From UBA7672 sp030824255 (GTDB taxonomy: Bacteria; Pseudomonadota; Alphaproteobacteria; Caulobacterales; Hyphomonadaceae), in assembly GCA_942493305.1 (NCBI GenBank), contig OW818686.1, forward strand, positions 1,736,001 to 1,800,000: a stretch of DNA of 64,000 nucleotides, in the 5' to 3' direction. Position numbers and translations under genes: made by a program. The notes beneath the pieces were generated by a model that saw nothing but the letters and a program-made list of their open reading frames with translations, was not told the DNA's origin and did not search any database. This document shows, piece by piece, positions 25,123 through 33,879 of the stretch (within the stretch, counting starts at the first letter, position 1; every line of letters begins with the position of its first letter).

Positions 25123-25868
25123 AGGTTCTGATTGCTGGAAATTCGCAGGCGAGTCCGCTGATGCTTGCGCTGCGGGGAAATCTGTTTCCGCGCGATTCGG
25201 GGCTAGTGCTTGCTTTCAACGTGACGCCAGGCGGCACGGGCCCGCATTTCGGTATCGAGAATGGCAAGCTGAAGGTTCTCGATCACTCGGGTCCTTACGC
25301 GCCTCACGTCTCTCCAGCGGACGTCGCCGACATGAGGATTTCCGACTTTGATGCAATCGTGGTGAGCGCACTCGGCTTCGTCGATGGTGGGTTTGCGTAT
25401 CCCAGCACCCTGGTTTCTAGGACCGTTGTGGCTGAGTTCGGTCCTAAGCCTGCGCTCGGAGATGTCCCGATGATTTCACAGTCCTGCTTCCGGGATATCC
25501 TGTCTACGGCGCTTGAATCACATCCAGGTTTCCGATTTTTGCGGCTACTTCAACAGGGCTACACCGGAAGGATTCTGGTGCAGCCTTTCCCATATCTGTC
25601 AGACGTCATGATCGATCGCGCCGACTGGCGCATCCGCAGGCAGTATGAGGATGCGCTTGGGTTTCATGAGTATCTGAATGGCACGAGAGACAATTTTCTG
25701 GAAAGACTGTGCACCACCACGTTAGTGGAGCTGCTCCCACGTCCTCAGCTGGAAGCTAGGGCTCCGTTCTTTGCGCCCGCGGCGATAATGAGCGAGCGTG
25801 ATGGATTGCATCCAAAACCAGAATATGGCGCGTTGGTCTTGGAAGGCATCAGGAACGCGGTTCTTTAA
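25119..25868 (+). CDS. SGNH-hydrolase-like protein
   Basis: A 249-residue protein starting at ATG 25119 in an ATGA overlap with the GSCFA gene. The N-terminus VLIAGNSQASPL matches the nucleophile block of SGNH hydrolases (Ser in GNS). The C-terminus carries ERDGLHPKPEYG, a good block V (Asp and His, about 227-230). Together these suggest a Ser-His-Asp esterase or O-acyltransferase-type enzyme. No signal peptide is seen. With the two upstream genes it forms a compact three-gene cassette. The family is inferred from motifs only. Confidence 0.6.
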   Translation: MKVLIAGNSQASPLMLALRGNLFPRDSGLVLAFNVTPGGTGPHFGIENGKLKVLDHSGPYAPHVSPADVADMRISDFDAIVVSALGFVDGGFAYPSTLVSRTVVAEFGPKPALGDVPMISQSCFRDILSTALESHPGFRFLRLLQQGYTGRILVQPFPYLSDVMIDRADWRIRRQYEDALGFHEYLNGTRDNFLERLCTTTLVELLPRPQLEARAPFFAPAAIMSERDGLHPKPEYGALVLEGIRNAVL

Positions 25869-25913
25869 TACCGCTGTCGCCCGTCTTGCCAATGGCGCGG
25901 AACCAATCGCGAC

Positions 25914-27026
25914 TCAAAGCAATGTCACGATCTCTGCGTGGTGCTCAGCGTTTATCGCGACCACATCGGTTTGCAGATAGTAGATGCCAGCCTTGGCCAA
26001 CTCGTCTGCAAAGCCAGCGGTGAAGGACCCGTCGGAAAGGAGGGCAGAGCGGTTGCCGAAAGACAGCTGGCCCCACAAAATCATTGGCATGCCCCTGCCA
26101 TCCGGGAGCTGAACACGAGAAACGTGGATGCCTGCCTCCTCCAGAAGACTTAGCGGCAGAATGTTGGCGTCGCGCAGGCCGAACTGGATCCGGTCATAAT
26201 AACAGATGAAGCCATTGCTCTGCAGGAAGTCGAGTGGCTGCCCCTTCCTGGGCGACAGAAGCTGGTGTTCAGCATAAATGAGCTTGGCTTTTTTCAGCGT
26301 TTCGCCAGATCCCTTCATTGCCGCGAGTTCACCGCCCTGAAGGTCCAGCTTGATGAAGTCGAAGCCGGAAGGCTTGATCTCGTCCAGACGCGTAACGTTG
26401 ACCTTCACGGTCTCTGCCGTCGCTGACTTGCCGATATATCCGACTGCTGATGTGCCCGCGCCCCAGCGCGTTGACTCGCCCTGCATGCGTCTCGGCACGA
26501 CAAACTCGGTCTCCCCGACATAATCGGCAACGGCCTTGGGGATGGCTTCGATCTCGGGACGCGTAGCGATCTGGGTGCGCAGTTCTTCAAAGTTCTCGGG
26601 CAGCGGCTCGAACGCTGTAATCGATGCGCCGTCCTGCAGGGAAGAATCGAGATTGGATTTGAGGTCGCGCGCGAACTTGAGTGCAGTATGGCCAACGCCG
26701 GCGCCGCAGTCCGCGAAAACCCGGAAATCCGCCTGATAGTGCTTGATCAGACGCGGCAGGAGGTAGTCGATGCAGTTTGCCTTAGCTTCGCACGCTTGAA
26801 TGTAGGCAAGGAGGGACGTAAGCATACGAAACTCCGCTAATCGCTTGCATATAACCAGAAAAGCGGACTCTGGCGATGCCGAACGCATCGCCATCGTAAT
26901 GCTCTTTGCTGCTCCTGACCAACTTTCGGCGAGCAGATCGTTCCATCCATCGGCGAGTATCCCGCCGATTTCTAACGCGCCGGCTGAGTGATCCATTCTT
27001 CCCATCAGACGTGGACAATAATTCAT
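25914..27026 (-). CDS. FkbM-family methyltransferase
   Basis: A 370-residue protein. The SAM-binding part includes FADCGAGVGHTALKF (near 107), ITAFEPLPENFEEL and FIKLDLQGGELAAMKG, the order of motifs in FkbM methyltransferases, which usually O-methylate sugars. About 90 N-terminal residues are helical and not part of that domain. An AGAGGG lies just before the ATG at 27026. The gene is divergent from the small coiled-coil gene at 27121 and convergent with the SGNH-like gene. Two more FkbM domains are at 8432 and 27411. Confidence 0.78.
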   Translation of the reverse strand: MNYCPRLMGRMDHSAGALEIGGILADGWNDLLAESWSGAAKSITMAMRSASPESAFLVICKRLAEFRMLTSLLAYIQACEAKANCIDYLLPRLIKHYQADFRVFADCGAGVGHTALKFARDLKSNLDSSLQDGASITAFEPLPENFEELRTQIATRPEIEAIPKAVADYVGETEFVVPRRMQGESTRWGAGTSAVGYIGKSATAETVKVNVTRLDEIKPSGFDFIKLDLQGGELAAMKGSGETLKKAKLIYAEHQLLSPRKGQPLDFLQSNGFICYYDRIQFGLRDANILPLSLLEEAGIHVSRVQLPDGRGMPMILWGQLSFGNRSALLSDGSFTAGFADELAKAGIYYLQTDVVAINAEHHAEIVTLL

Positions 27027-27120
27027 AGCTCCCTCTACATCCGCGGAGCTTTTCCAACAGCTGATTTTGGCGGACCATCAAACCGCTGGAACTGAGCGGA
27101 CCAATCGATCGCGGGAAACT

Positions 27121-27414
27121 ATGGCGGCGCACGGTAGCAACGTTGAGCGGCCCTTTGATGATGCGGTGCAGCAAGTGTCAGTAGATGAGCGCGAGCCGAT
27201 GATGGCGCAGGGTCAAGAGCCGGGAGTATCCTTGGCTGAGGAGCTGGCGCGGTGCGAGCAGGCGCTGGCGGCATCAGAGGCGGCGCGCGAAAAGCTTGAG
27301 CAACGCGTGCGTGAACTGGAGTACAAGCAGGTAATCGTGCGAGGTGAGTTGCGGCGTGCAGAAGGTCAGGTGGACCTGATCCGGGATCTTCTGCTCCGTG
27401 ACCACTCGTTATGA
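27121..27414 (+). CDS. Small coiled-coil protein translationally coupled to an FkbM methyltransferase
   Basis: A 97-residue protein if started at ATG 27121; the frame is open to a TTG at 27067. Residues ~40-90 (ARCEQALAASEAAREKLEQR and on) are a heptad-rich helix. The stop overlaps the next start by four bases (ATGA), so the two are probably made together and may interact. No family is recognised. A coiled-coil partner for the methyltransferase is the best guess. Confidence 0.55.
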   Translation: MAAHGSNVERPFDDAVQQVSVDEREPMMAQGQEPGVSLAEELARCEQALAASEAAREKLEQRVRELEYKQVIVRGELRRAEGQVDLIRDLLLRDHSL

Positions 27415-28763
27415 CCAGGCGGAAGTCGCAAGCCGCCAAGCCGGGTACTGCCCCCAGATCGTCCCAGGCGACGACAAGATCGAACAAAGCCGCACGGACA
27501 GCAACACGCGCGCGAAACACGCAGGTCGCCGCCGACCGTACAGAAACGCCTGTGGTTGCGAGCGCCGAGTTGGCGCGCACGCATTGGCAGGCGGGCCAAT
27601 GGCGCGAGGTTGCGGCGATCCACATTGAGGATATCCGCGACGAACCCGATCGCGCCGTCCTGGCGATGATCATCGCTGCCGCGCACAGCCATCTCGGGGA
27701 CATGTACGCGGCGCGTCGTTTCGGCGTGGAGGCGCTGCGTTGGGGGTGTGACCGCAGGATTGCCGCCCGTATCCTCGTTTCAGTGGCTTACAATTCGCTA
27801 GGTCAGATCGCTGCTTGTGTGGGTGAGCAGGAAACATCGTTGAAGCATTTTGAAAGCTACACGCTTCTCGTCGATGGGCGCGCGGACACCGCAGCGGCCC
27901 GCAGGCGGCAGGTGCAGGCGTTAGGCCGCATAGGCTTGTTAGCTGAGGCACTCGGCGCGCTTGAAGCAGAGCTCAATGCGGCGCGGCAGCAGCCTCAAGA
28001 AAAGTCGGCCCAACTCAAGATTCTTGCTGTCGAGATTCAACTTTTAAAGGAAGAGCTTCGCGTGGCGATCCAGCGCGGCCAGATCTACAGGCCGTTCGAG
28101 GAAGCGCTCCCTGTCCATGCAAATGATGGCATCGATATTGAGCGGCTGAACTTCGCAGCCACGTCGCAGCTTGGCCAGGATCTCTGGGTGTTGAGACGCA
28201 CGGGCTATAAACGTGGCGGCTTCTTCGTCGAGTTCGGTGCGATGGATGGCCTGAGTCTCAGCAATAGCTGGCTACTGGAGACGGAGTTTGGCTGGCGCGG
28301 ACTGTGCGCCGAACCCAATCCAGACCTGTTTGAGAGGTTGCACAAGAATCGCCGCTGTATCGTGTCGTCGGAATGCATCGGGCCCGCAACGGGGCAGGAG
28401 GTGGAATTTATCCTGGCCGACGCTTTTGGCACAATCTCAAGCTATGCAGATGCGGACATGCACGCCGACACCCGGAAGCCCTATAGCGATGACGGGCGTA
28501 CCATTCGGCTCCGCACGACTTCCCTGGACGACTTCCTGCGCCGGCACAGCGCGCCGCGGGAAATCGATTATCTCAGCATCGATACCGAGGGCAGTGAGTT
28601 TGATATCTTGAATGCCTTTCCTTTCAGCGAATGGAAAGTTCGTCTCCTCACGGTTGAGCACAACTTCACGCCGCAGCGTGAAAAGATTCGCGAACTTCTG
28701 GAGCGGCACGGTTATCGCAGAACGATCGCCAAGTGGGATGACTGGTACGAGCTGGAGCGGTAG
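27411..28763 (+). CDS. TPR-like plus FkbM methyltransferase fusion
   Basis: A 450-residue protein. Residues 1-45 are a basic, low-complexity tail. Residues ~45-220 are helical repeats of TPR type (HWQAGQWREVAAIHIEDI, then AAAHSHLGDMYAARRFG). The C-terminal ~220 residues are an FkbM domain: GQDLWVLRRTGYKRGGFFVE, FGAMDGLSLSNSW (near 275), LCAEPNPDLF and YLSIDTEGSEFDIL. This subgroup (QDLWVL..FFVEFGA.DG) is common in O-antigen and capsule clusters. Sugar O-methylation is likely. It is coupled to the preceding small coiled-coil gene. Confidence 0.75.
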   Translation: MTRRKSQAAKPGTAPRSSQATTRSNKAARTATRARNTQVAADRTETPVVASAELARTHWQAGQWREVAAIHIEDIRDEPDRAVLAMIIAAAHSHLGDMYAARRFGVEALRWGCDRRIAARILVSVAYNSLGQIAACVGEQETSLKHFESYTLLVDGRADTAAARRRQVQALGRIGLLAEALGALEAELNAARQQPQEKSAQLKILAVEIQLLKEELRVAIQRGQIYRPFEEALPVHANDGIDIERLNFAATSQLGQDLWVLRRTGYKRGGFFVEFGAMDGLSLSNSWLLETEFGWRGLCAEPNPDLFERLHKNRRCIVSSECIGPATGQEVEFILADAFGTISSYADADMHADTRKPYSDDGRTIRLRTTSLDDFLRRHSAPREIDYLSIDTEGSEFDILNAFPFSEWKVRLLTVEHNFTPQREKIRELLERHGYRRTIAKWDDWYELER

Positions 28764-28829
28764 GACGAAATACGGAAGAACTGCGCAACTATCCGGCGCG
28801 GCAGCCTTATCTGTCGCCGAAGTACTGGT

Positions 28830-28849
28830 GGGCGCTACATCGCGCGCCC
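28830..28849. terminator. Hairpin between convergent genes
   Basis: GGGCGC (28830-28835) and GCGCCC (28844-28849) form a GC-rich 6-bp stem between the convergent genes ending at 28763 and 28879. There is no T tract. It is a plausible shared transcription end. Confidence 0.3.
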
Positions 28850-28878
28850 GATTGAGCGAACGTCTACCGGCCCCTATC

Positions 28879-31800
28879 TCAGAGAAGCGCCTCAATCTCG
28901 CGGAGGCATTCAGTGGCGACGCGGCGGCGTTCTCCGACGATGGCGGCGGTATCGGCGAATAGGATCCGAAGGCGAGCGCAGGTATCGAGCCAAGCTTCCG
29001 CGTAGGTACGATCGGGTTCGAACGCGGTGATGCGCGCAGCAGCGTCCTCGGGCGCAAGGCCGTGCGTGTTGATCATCGCAGCAGCTGGGACCAGATCAAA
29101 CACACGATGCTTGGTGCTGGCATGATAGACCGGGACGGCGCCGACGGCGAAGGCGTCGAACATTTTTTCCGAGACGTAGCTGCGGTGATGGACATTCTCT
29201 ATCGCTGAGCAGATGCGCGTGCGCCCCGCAAGCGTGGCCAGCTTATCGAGGTGCCAGTCTGCAAGATCCTGGCGGCGCGTTTGCTCGCGCCAGCCCTTGC
29301 CGACGCAAAGGATATTCTTTGATAATTCGCGCGTTTTGTCCGCGACCAGAGTGCGATACTCGCTGAGGTTGGCGATATCGCGCCCCGCATCTGCATGCCG
29401 GAATTCAGCGCCGGCGCGCTTTTCAGCGAAGAAGGCAGCTGTGATCGGCGCTGAACGCCAGCGCGCCAACAATTCGTCCGGCTTAAGCTTCATGTATTCA
29501 GCGAGTCGCGTGGCGTAAGTGGTCGGGAACTCGTCGGTCGTTAGAGGAAAATAGGGAAGCGTACCAAAGTCGAAGATTGATGAGGTTTCGTGATTGAGCG
29601 CCCTGTATGCAACGCGTCCACCGCCCGGCAGGTCGAGCGAGCGGTCGCGTTCGGTATATCCGCCGCTCCACGTAAGATCCCACAGCGGTTCTTCCGAGAT
29701 GACAGCGAACTTCAGGTGAGGCGCGCGCGTGAGCCAATCGGCGATACCGGCTGCATTCTCAACCAGGTTTATGTTGAAGCCGGTGAGAACTAGATCTGCG
29801 TCGACGGCTGAATCAACGAACCGGATTGGCGAGGTCAGCTCGTCGCGTATTGGACCGTAAGAGAGCGGTGTGCGATGGGAGTGACGGCCTACAAGGCAGA
29901 TCTTGGGCCCGTGGCGTCGCAGAAGTTGGGGAGCGCCGACGGAGCCGGGCCGGGGGGGGGATTTGAGGCGAGCGCTCTTGGCCGCCCAGTCAGCAACGCG
30001 CCGATAATGTAAAAGGGTGGGATCGTTGGCTGCAAGCGCGGAAGCGGCAGCGGCGACACGCTGGCCCAGCGGATGAAGTTCATCGCGCATGGTTTCAATC
30101 AGGCGCGTGTCTAACAGTAGGTCGGCAGCGAATCGACGAAGCGCAGTTGCCGGATCACTGGTCTGCGGGTTTGGCTCCTCCATCGCTTCGCTTGCCGTAC
30201 TCACAAGATTGGCTTGCTGGTGACGGTTTTGAGAACGTAGGCGCAGCATCAGCTGCAGGATGTCGTAGACGAAGGTCTCTGGTCCATAAAGCAGCCAAAG
30301 CTGGCGCATCGCTTGCCGCTTTGCTTCCAGCTGCTCGGGGTCGGCCGCGATTGCAGCGAGCTTTAGAGGCAGGGCCTGAACCGCCTCAAGCGTTTCTTCG
30401 CAGAAAACAGCGGCGGCCTCCCACAATTTCAGATTGCCCGGCGGGGCCCAAGTATCAGCGATGATCACAGGGACGCTGCCTGCCCCGAGCGACTCCCACA
30501 ACCGGATGGAGTTGGGGCCTGTGCCGGCCGGGCAGAGCGAGAACACGCTGCGGGTTAGAGATGTCTTGAACTCTTCCTCGGCGCTGGTGTCGCTTGCTGT
30601 TCCATTAGAAGCGTCTGGTTCAGAATTGCCGGCGATTTGATGCTCATAAACGATCTTGCTGAAGTGCCAGCTATTGCGGCCGATCACCTGCGCGCGCGGA
30701 TCGGCTGCTAGATGGTCGATGATCCAGTTACGGGTCTGTGTCGGATAGTGGTGGTCAGCGCGCGCGCCGATGAAGGAGTAGAGAATGGGCCGATCCTGTG
30801 CAGCGCCAGCTGGCGGCGCATCGAGTTGTTGGACGGGGTAGAGGGGGAAGGGGTGGAGGGAGGGGGAGGAGGGGGGGGAGGCGGCGGCGGCGGCGGCGTC
30901 TTCCTTTGTGGCGTGGGTCCAGAAGATGTGATCGATGCCGGCCTGTTCGAACAGGTGGAGGAAGCGGCGCGAGAAGATGTGCTGGCTGACCGTGATCTTG
31001 ACCCGGTCCTGCGGCAGTTGCCGGCAGAATTCGCGGAAGATCTCGAGGTGGCGCCGGATATCCTTGGCCTGCGTCTGGATCTTGTCGATCAGCGTGGCCC
31101 AGGGGTAGGCGACATAGACCGCGTTATCCGGAACGTTCGCGAGTTCACGGATCTTCTTGAACGCATGCTGTTCGGTGATGGCGGGATACTGCCAGTCAGA
31201 ATCGCAGGCGGTGAGGCCGGCCTCGACCGTAAGGGGCGGGAGTTCCACGATCTCCTGCGCGGTGGTGATATCGCCCATGTAGACAACCCGGTCAGGCTTA
31301 TCCCCGATCGTGGCCGTTGCAGGCGTCTTGAAGCGTTTCTCGAACTGGTTCTTCACGGGCCAGAATTTCGATTCCTCGACCAGCGTGAACTGGCCATCGG
31401 GATAGCGCGTGGTGAGGCGGCGCCGGCTGATCGGGCCGTTGCCGGCCGCCGCGGTGAGGAAATTCTCGCGCTCCTCGCGCGGGACGCAGGCGTCGATCTC
31501 TTCATGGTATTTCGCGCGGCCGACAGCGGACAGCTGCCCCTCGCGAATGTTGAAGGCGGCCAGCGGCTGCGACCACTGCACCAGCGAGGCGCGCTGCGCG
31601 AAGAGGCGCCAGATATTCCAGTCTCCCGCCATGCGGAAATCGCGGATCGACTTTTCAGGCTCGATCGCCTGCCAGAGCCAGTTGCGGAAGAAGGTGCCTT
31701 CCTGCTGCACGAAATCCCAGTGAATGCCATCGCACGCGCCCGCGCGGATGGCGGCGCTGGGCAGGTAGCGGTCATAGCCGGCGACGGCGCGATTGTTGTT

Positions 31801-32220
31801 GAAGACGCAGACGGCGCCGCCAACCCAGGAAATCTGCTCCTTCGTGAACTGGTTGTCGACGTCGGAGACAAACGCAAAGGCGCCGGGAAGCAGGATGTCG
31901 TCGGCATTGATCCAGGTCATGAAGTCCGGGCCGTTCACATGGACATGCGAGAAGCCCTGAATAAGGGCGTCATACATGCCGATGTCGTCTTCCGACGAGA
32001 AGGTGAAGTGGATGCTGCGGCAGAAGCGGGGGCTCTCCGGATTGCGCAGCCAGCGTGACCACCATTGCAGACGGTCGAGCGTTCCGTCGGTCGAGCCGCC
32101 GTCCTTGACATGGTAGCGTATGCGGAAATTGCCCGCCTGACTGACCACGCTCTGAATTGTGCGGTCGATCGTGGCGACCGAGTTCAGGCTCGGGGTGACA
32201 ATGAAGATCGTCGAAATCAT
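28879..32220 (-). CDS. Three-domain glycosyltransferase: GT2, exostosin-like and GT10 (fucosyltransferase)-like
   Basis: A 1113-residue protein. Residues 1 to ~230 are GT2 (STIFIVTPSLNSVATIDRTI, then KDGGSTDGT and WINADD). Around 335-660 is an exostosin-like domain: YVAYPWATLID, LYSFIGARADHH, then FSLCPAGTGPNSIRLWES and GAGSVPVIIADTW. From ~770 to ~1085 is a GT10-like domain ending in RSYVSEKMFDAFAVGAVPVY, close to the acceptor/donor motif of alpha-fucosyltransferases. GDP-fucose is made by gmd and fcl in this locus, so fucosyl transfer is a reasonable inference. A C8 tract near residue 448 and a C9 tract near residue 755 lie within or between domains, and the frame is intact here. Confidence 0.75.
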   Translation of the reverse strand: MISTIFIVTPSLNSVATIDRTIQSVVSQAGNFRIRYHVKDGGSTDGTLDRLQWWSRWLRNPESPRFCRSIHFTFSSEDDIGMYDALIQGFSHVHVNGPDFMTWINADDILLPGAFAFVSDVDNQFTKEQISWVGGAVCVFNNNRAVAGYDRYLPSAAIRAGACDGIHWDFVQQEGTFFRNWLWQAIEPEKSIRDFRMAGDWNIWRLFAQRASLVQWSQPLAAFNIREGQLSAVGRAKYHEEIDACVPREERENFLTAAAGNGPISRRRLTTRYPDGQFTLVEESKFWPVKNQFEKRFKTPATATIGDKPDRVVYMGDITTAQEIVELPPLTVEAGLTACDSDWQYPAITEQHAFKKIRELANVPDNAVYVAYPWATLIDKIQTQAKDIRRHLEIFREFCRQLPQDRVKITVSQHIFSRRFLHLFEQAGIDHIFWTHATKEDAAAAAASPPSSPSLHPFPLYPVQQLDAPPAGAAQDRPILYSFIGARADHHYPTQTRNWIIDHLAADPRAQVIGRNSWHFSKIVYEHQIAGNSEPDASNGTASDTSAEEEFKTSLTRSVFSLCPAGTGPNSIRLWESLGAGSVPVIIADTWAPPGNLKLWEAAAVFCEETLEAVQALPLKLAAIAADPEQLEAKRQAMRQLWLLYGPETFVYDILQLMLRLRSQNRHQQANLVSTASEAMEEPNPQTSDPATALRRFAADLLLDTRLIETMRDELHPLGQRVAAAASALAANDPTLLHYRRVADWAAKSARLKSPPRPGSVGAPQLLRRHGPKICLVGRHSHRTPLSYGPIRDELTSPIRFVDSAVDADLVLTGFNINLVENAAGIADWLTRAPHLKFAVISEEPLWDLTWSGGYTERDRSLDLPGGGRVAYRALNHETSSIFDFGTLPYFPLTTDEFPTTYATRLAEYMKLKPDELLARWRSAPITAAFFAEKRAGAEFRHADAGRDIANLSEYRTLVADKTRELSKNILCVGKGWREQTRRQDLADWHLDKLATLAGRTRICSAIENVHHRSYVSEKMFDAFAVGAVPVYHASTKHRVFDLVPAAAMINTHGLAPEDAAARITAFEPDRTYAEAWLDTCARLRILFADTAAIVGERRRVATECLREIEALL
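29952..29960 (-). repeat. Nine-base C homopolymer (G9 on + strand) between glycosyltransferase domains
   Basis: Nine guanines on the + strand, read as C9 in the gene, encode Ser-Pro-Pro in the linker between the exostosin-like and GT10-like domains. A one-base slip would truncate the protein before the GT10-like domain and leave the first two domains intact. Confidence 0.7.
30841..30898 (-). repeat. Low-complexity G-rich tract with G8 and a GCG repeat
   Basis: The + strand shows runs of 3-5 guanines, then G8 at 30871-30878, then six GCG triplets (30881-30898). The gene reads this as a short Ala run followed by a Pro/Ser-rich stretch in the exostosin-like domain. The + strand could fold a G-quadruplex, and both the homopolymer and the triplet run are prone to slippage. 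Confidence 0.65.
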
Positions 32221-32656
32221 CAGGATAAACAGACTTGCAAGAAGGAAAAGCGAGCCATGCGGTCAACGCAGGCGGCGTGGGCGCATTTCATCGCCCGGAA
32301 ACGGGACCAGGCAGAGCCTGTAGGGGCGCATGGCGAACGCCGTGCGCTATTTGCTGAGCAACAATGACAATCCCCTTTGCTGATGCCCCGGTCATTAATG
32401 AAGAGCTCCGGCAAGATGTTCAAGTTGCAGGGCGACAATTGAGCCGGATACGATGAGGAACGGCCTGTAAAGTGCGCGGGCGCTGGACGCCATTGCTGCG
32501 GACAACCTCATCTCGACTTTGTAATATTTGTCATGCGGCGGGATCACACATGGCCTGACTGGCGCAGATGATGCTGCGGCGTCGCCCCAAAACGGGCGCG
32601 CGCCATCTATCTTCAAACACCGCTGTGACAAGCTGAATGCCCATTCCGGGCATGGT
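32221..32656. other. 436-bp intergenic region between two minus-strand genes
   Basis: No convincing gene is present on either strand. It must carry the promoter of the triple-glycosyltransferase gene (start 32220). Near the end of the upstream gene a 6-bp stem, ATGCCC (32638-32643) with GGGCAT (32649-32654), lies immediately past the stop and could help end transcription. Nothing else recognisable is seen. Confidence 0.45.
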
Positions 32657-33376
32657 TCAGGCGGCGGTTTTCGGAGGGGTCAGCAGATCCGAGCGCTGTG
32701 CCAACGCCATGAAATCGGTCATCGAGAGATGAGGGAAGATGTCCAGCGGCGACGTCTCGGCGACGTTGAAGACACGTGCGCCGGACTCGGCGGCGCGTGC
32801 GGCGGCTTTCTCCCAGCTCTCGCGATGCATGCCGGGGACGGGATTGGGGATGTGATAGCGGTCGCCAGCCTGCTGGTAGTCGTCAAAGAAGTAATTCGGG
32901 TTACTGGTCGGCGTGCGCTCCATCTCGAGCACCTTGTCGGAGACCTGCCGCGCGTCCTCGAGCTTCTCCTGATAGTTCAGGTCGACGCCGGCGACGGCGA
33001 TGAGGCGGTAACCGAAGGCAACGGCGAAGAGCAGGGAGTGGCTTCCCGTCGTGATCGGATCAAGGGCGAAGAAGGGATCGGAGGCGCGCAGCGCATCATA
33101 ATTGATGATGCGCGGGGAGCTGGGAATCTGCTTGCAGATGTTGTCGCGCAGGAGGAAGCGGCGGATGCGGTTTTCTTCCACCATCTGTGCGATGGCGTCG
33201 ACGTGCGAGAGACCCACGACGAGATCGAGACAGGCATAGTAGGTCGGCCGGAAGTTGATGCCGTGCCAGTAACGGTAGGCCGCATTCATGCCGACCGTCG
33301 CCATGCCGACGCGATGCAGGTCGATACCCTTGAGCGACGGTCCATTGCCGAGGATCAGTACCGGATGCGACGTCAT
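32657..33376 (-). CDS. NGPSL protein (DUF115/MptE-like, GT42-like)
   Basis: A 239-residue single-domain protein. It starts with PVLILGNGPSLKGIDL, followed by ATVGMNAAYRYW, then TTGSHSLLFAVAFGYRLIAV with AGVDLNY, and ends with NPNYFFDDYQQAGDRYHIPN. This order (nucleotide-binding NGPSL, then SG/TGS-H, then G-D) is shared by DUF115/MptE-like proteins and by GT42 sialyltransferases such as Cst-II, so a CMP- or nucleotide-sugar-dependent transferase is possible. Its closest relatives here are the protein at 42829 and the middle domain at 15223. It begins two bases after the stop of the beta-rich gene at 33379, so they are cotranscribed. Confidence 0.7.
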   Translation of the reverse strand: MTSHPVLILGNGPSLKGIDLHRVGMATVGMNAAYRYWHGINFRPTYYACLDLVVGLSHVDAIAQMVEENRIRRFLLRDNICKQIPSSPRIINYDALRASDPFFALDPITTGSHSLLFAVAFGYRLIAVAGVDLNYQEKLEDARQVSDKVLEMERTPTSNPNYFFDDYQQAGDRYHIPNPVPGMHRESWEKAAARAAESGARVFNVAETSPLDIFPHLSMTDFMALAQRSDLLTPPKTAA

Positions 33377-33378
33377 GG

Positions 33379-33879
33379 CTATTCCTGCTGACTGGCGACA
33401 GGCGCTGACTGTACAAGCCGGCAGTTAGCATATCGGTAAGTTGCGGTCGTTTTCCCGTCCTGAGTCCAGGGGCCGATCATTCCCAGCCTGACCCAGTATG
33501 CGCCCTCCGGGGCGATGGCATCGATGCTGAGGTGCATCGGTTTATCATCGACGAAGGAAACGGGCGGTGATTGCCACCATTTGATGATCTTGCCGGCCTC
33601 ATCCATGAAGATCGGTCCGAACTTGCAGGGCAGGAGATCGCCGGAACTGTCCAGCGACACATCCCCCGTTGCGGTCCAGGCGGAGCCGGGATGCGAGCGG
33701 AACTTCACACGCGACACGCCGCCCTGGCCAAAGCCGAACACGAGGTCGCTGCCATCCATTCCATCCACGTCGATTCCGGTGACGACACGGGCCAGATCTT
33801 CGATGCGGCTTACAAAAATGCCTTCTGCGACGGGGGTGGCAGAAGTGGTCGGCACAACGCGACGTCTAACTAACATGGT
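33379..33879 (-). CDS. Small beta-rich protein, CBM-like, paralogue of the protein at 21604
   Basis: A 166-residue protein with ATG at 33879 (MLVRRRVV), chosen to match the short basic start of its paralogue; the frame is open to 33954. The core has FRSHPGSAWTATGDVSL, then FGPIFMDEAGKIIKWW and IAPEGAYWVRLGMIGPW, a beta-sandwich pattern like carbohydrate-binding modules. No signal peptide is seen. It is the first gene of a two-gene operon with the NGPSL protein at 32657. A glycan-binding or accessory role is inferred; the family is not recognised. Confidence 0.55.
   Translation of the reverse strand, partial: TMLVRRRVVPTTSATPVAEGIFVSRIEDLARVVTGIDVDGMDGSDLVFGFGQGGVSRVKFRSHPGSAWTATGDVSLDSSGDLLPCKFGPIFMDEAGKIIKWWQSPPVSFVDDKPMHLSIDAIAPEGAYWVRLGMIGPWTQDGKTTATYRYANCRLVQSAPVASQQE

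Noticed and set aside
30712..32058. A 448-codon plus-strand open frame antisense to the triple glycosyltransferase gene
   Set aside because: Its translation is low in family motifs and follows the codon bias of the opposite gene, whose product has clear GT2 and exostosin motifs. It is a GC-rich shadow.
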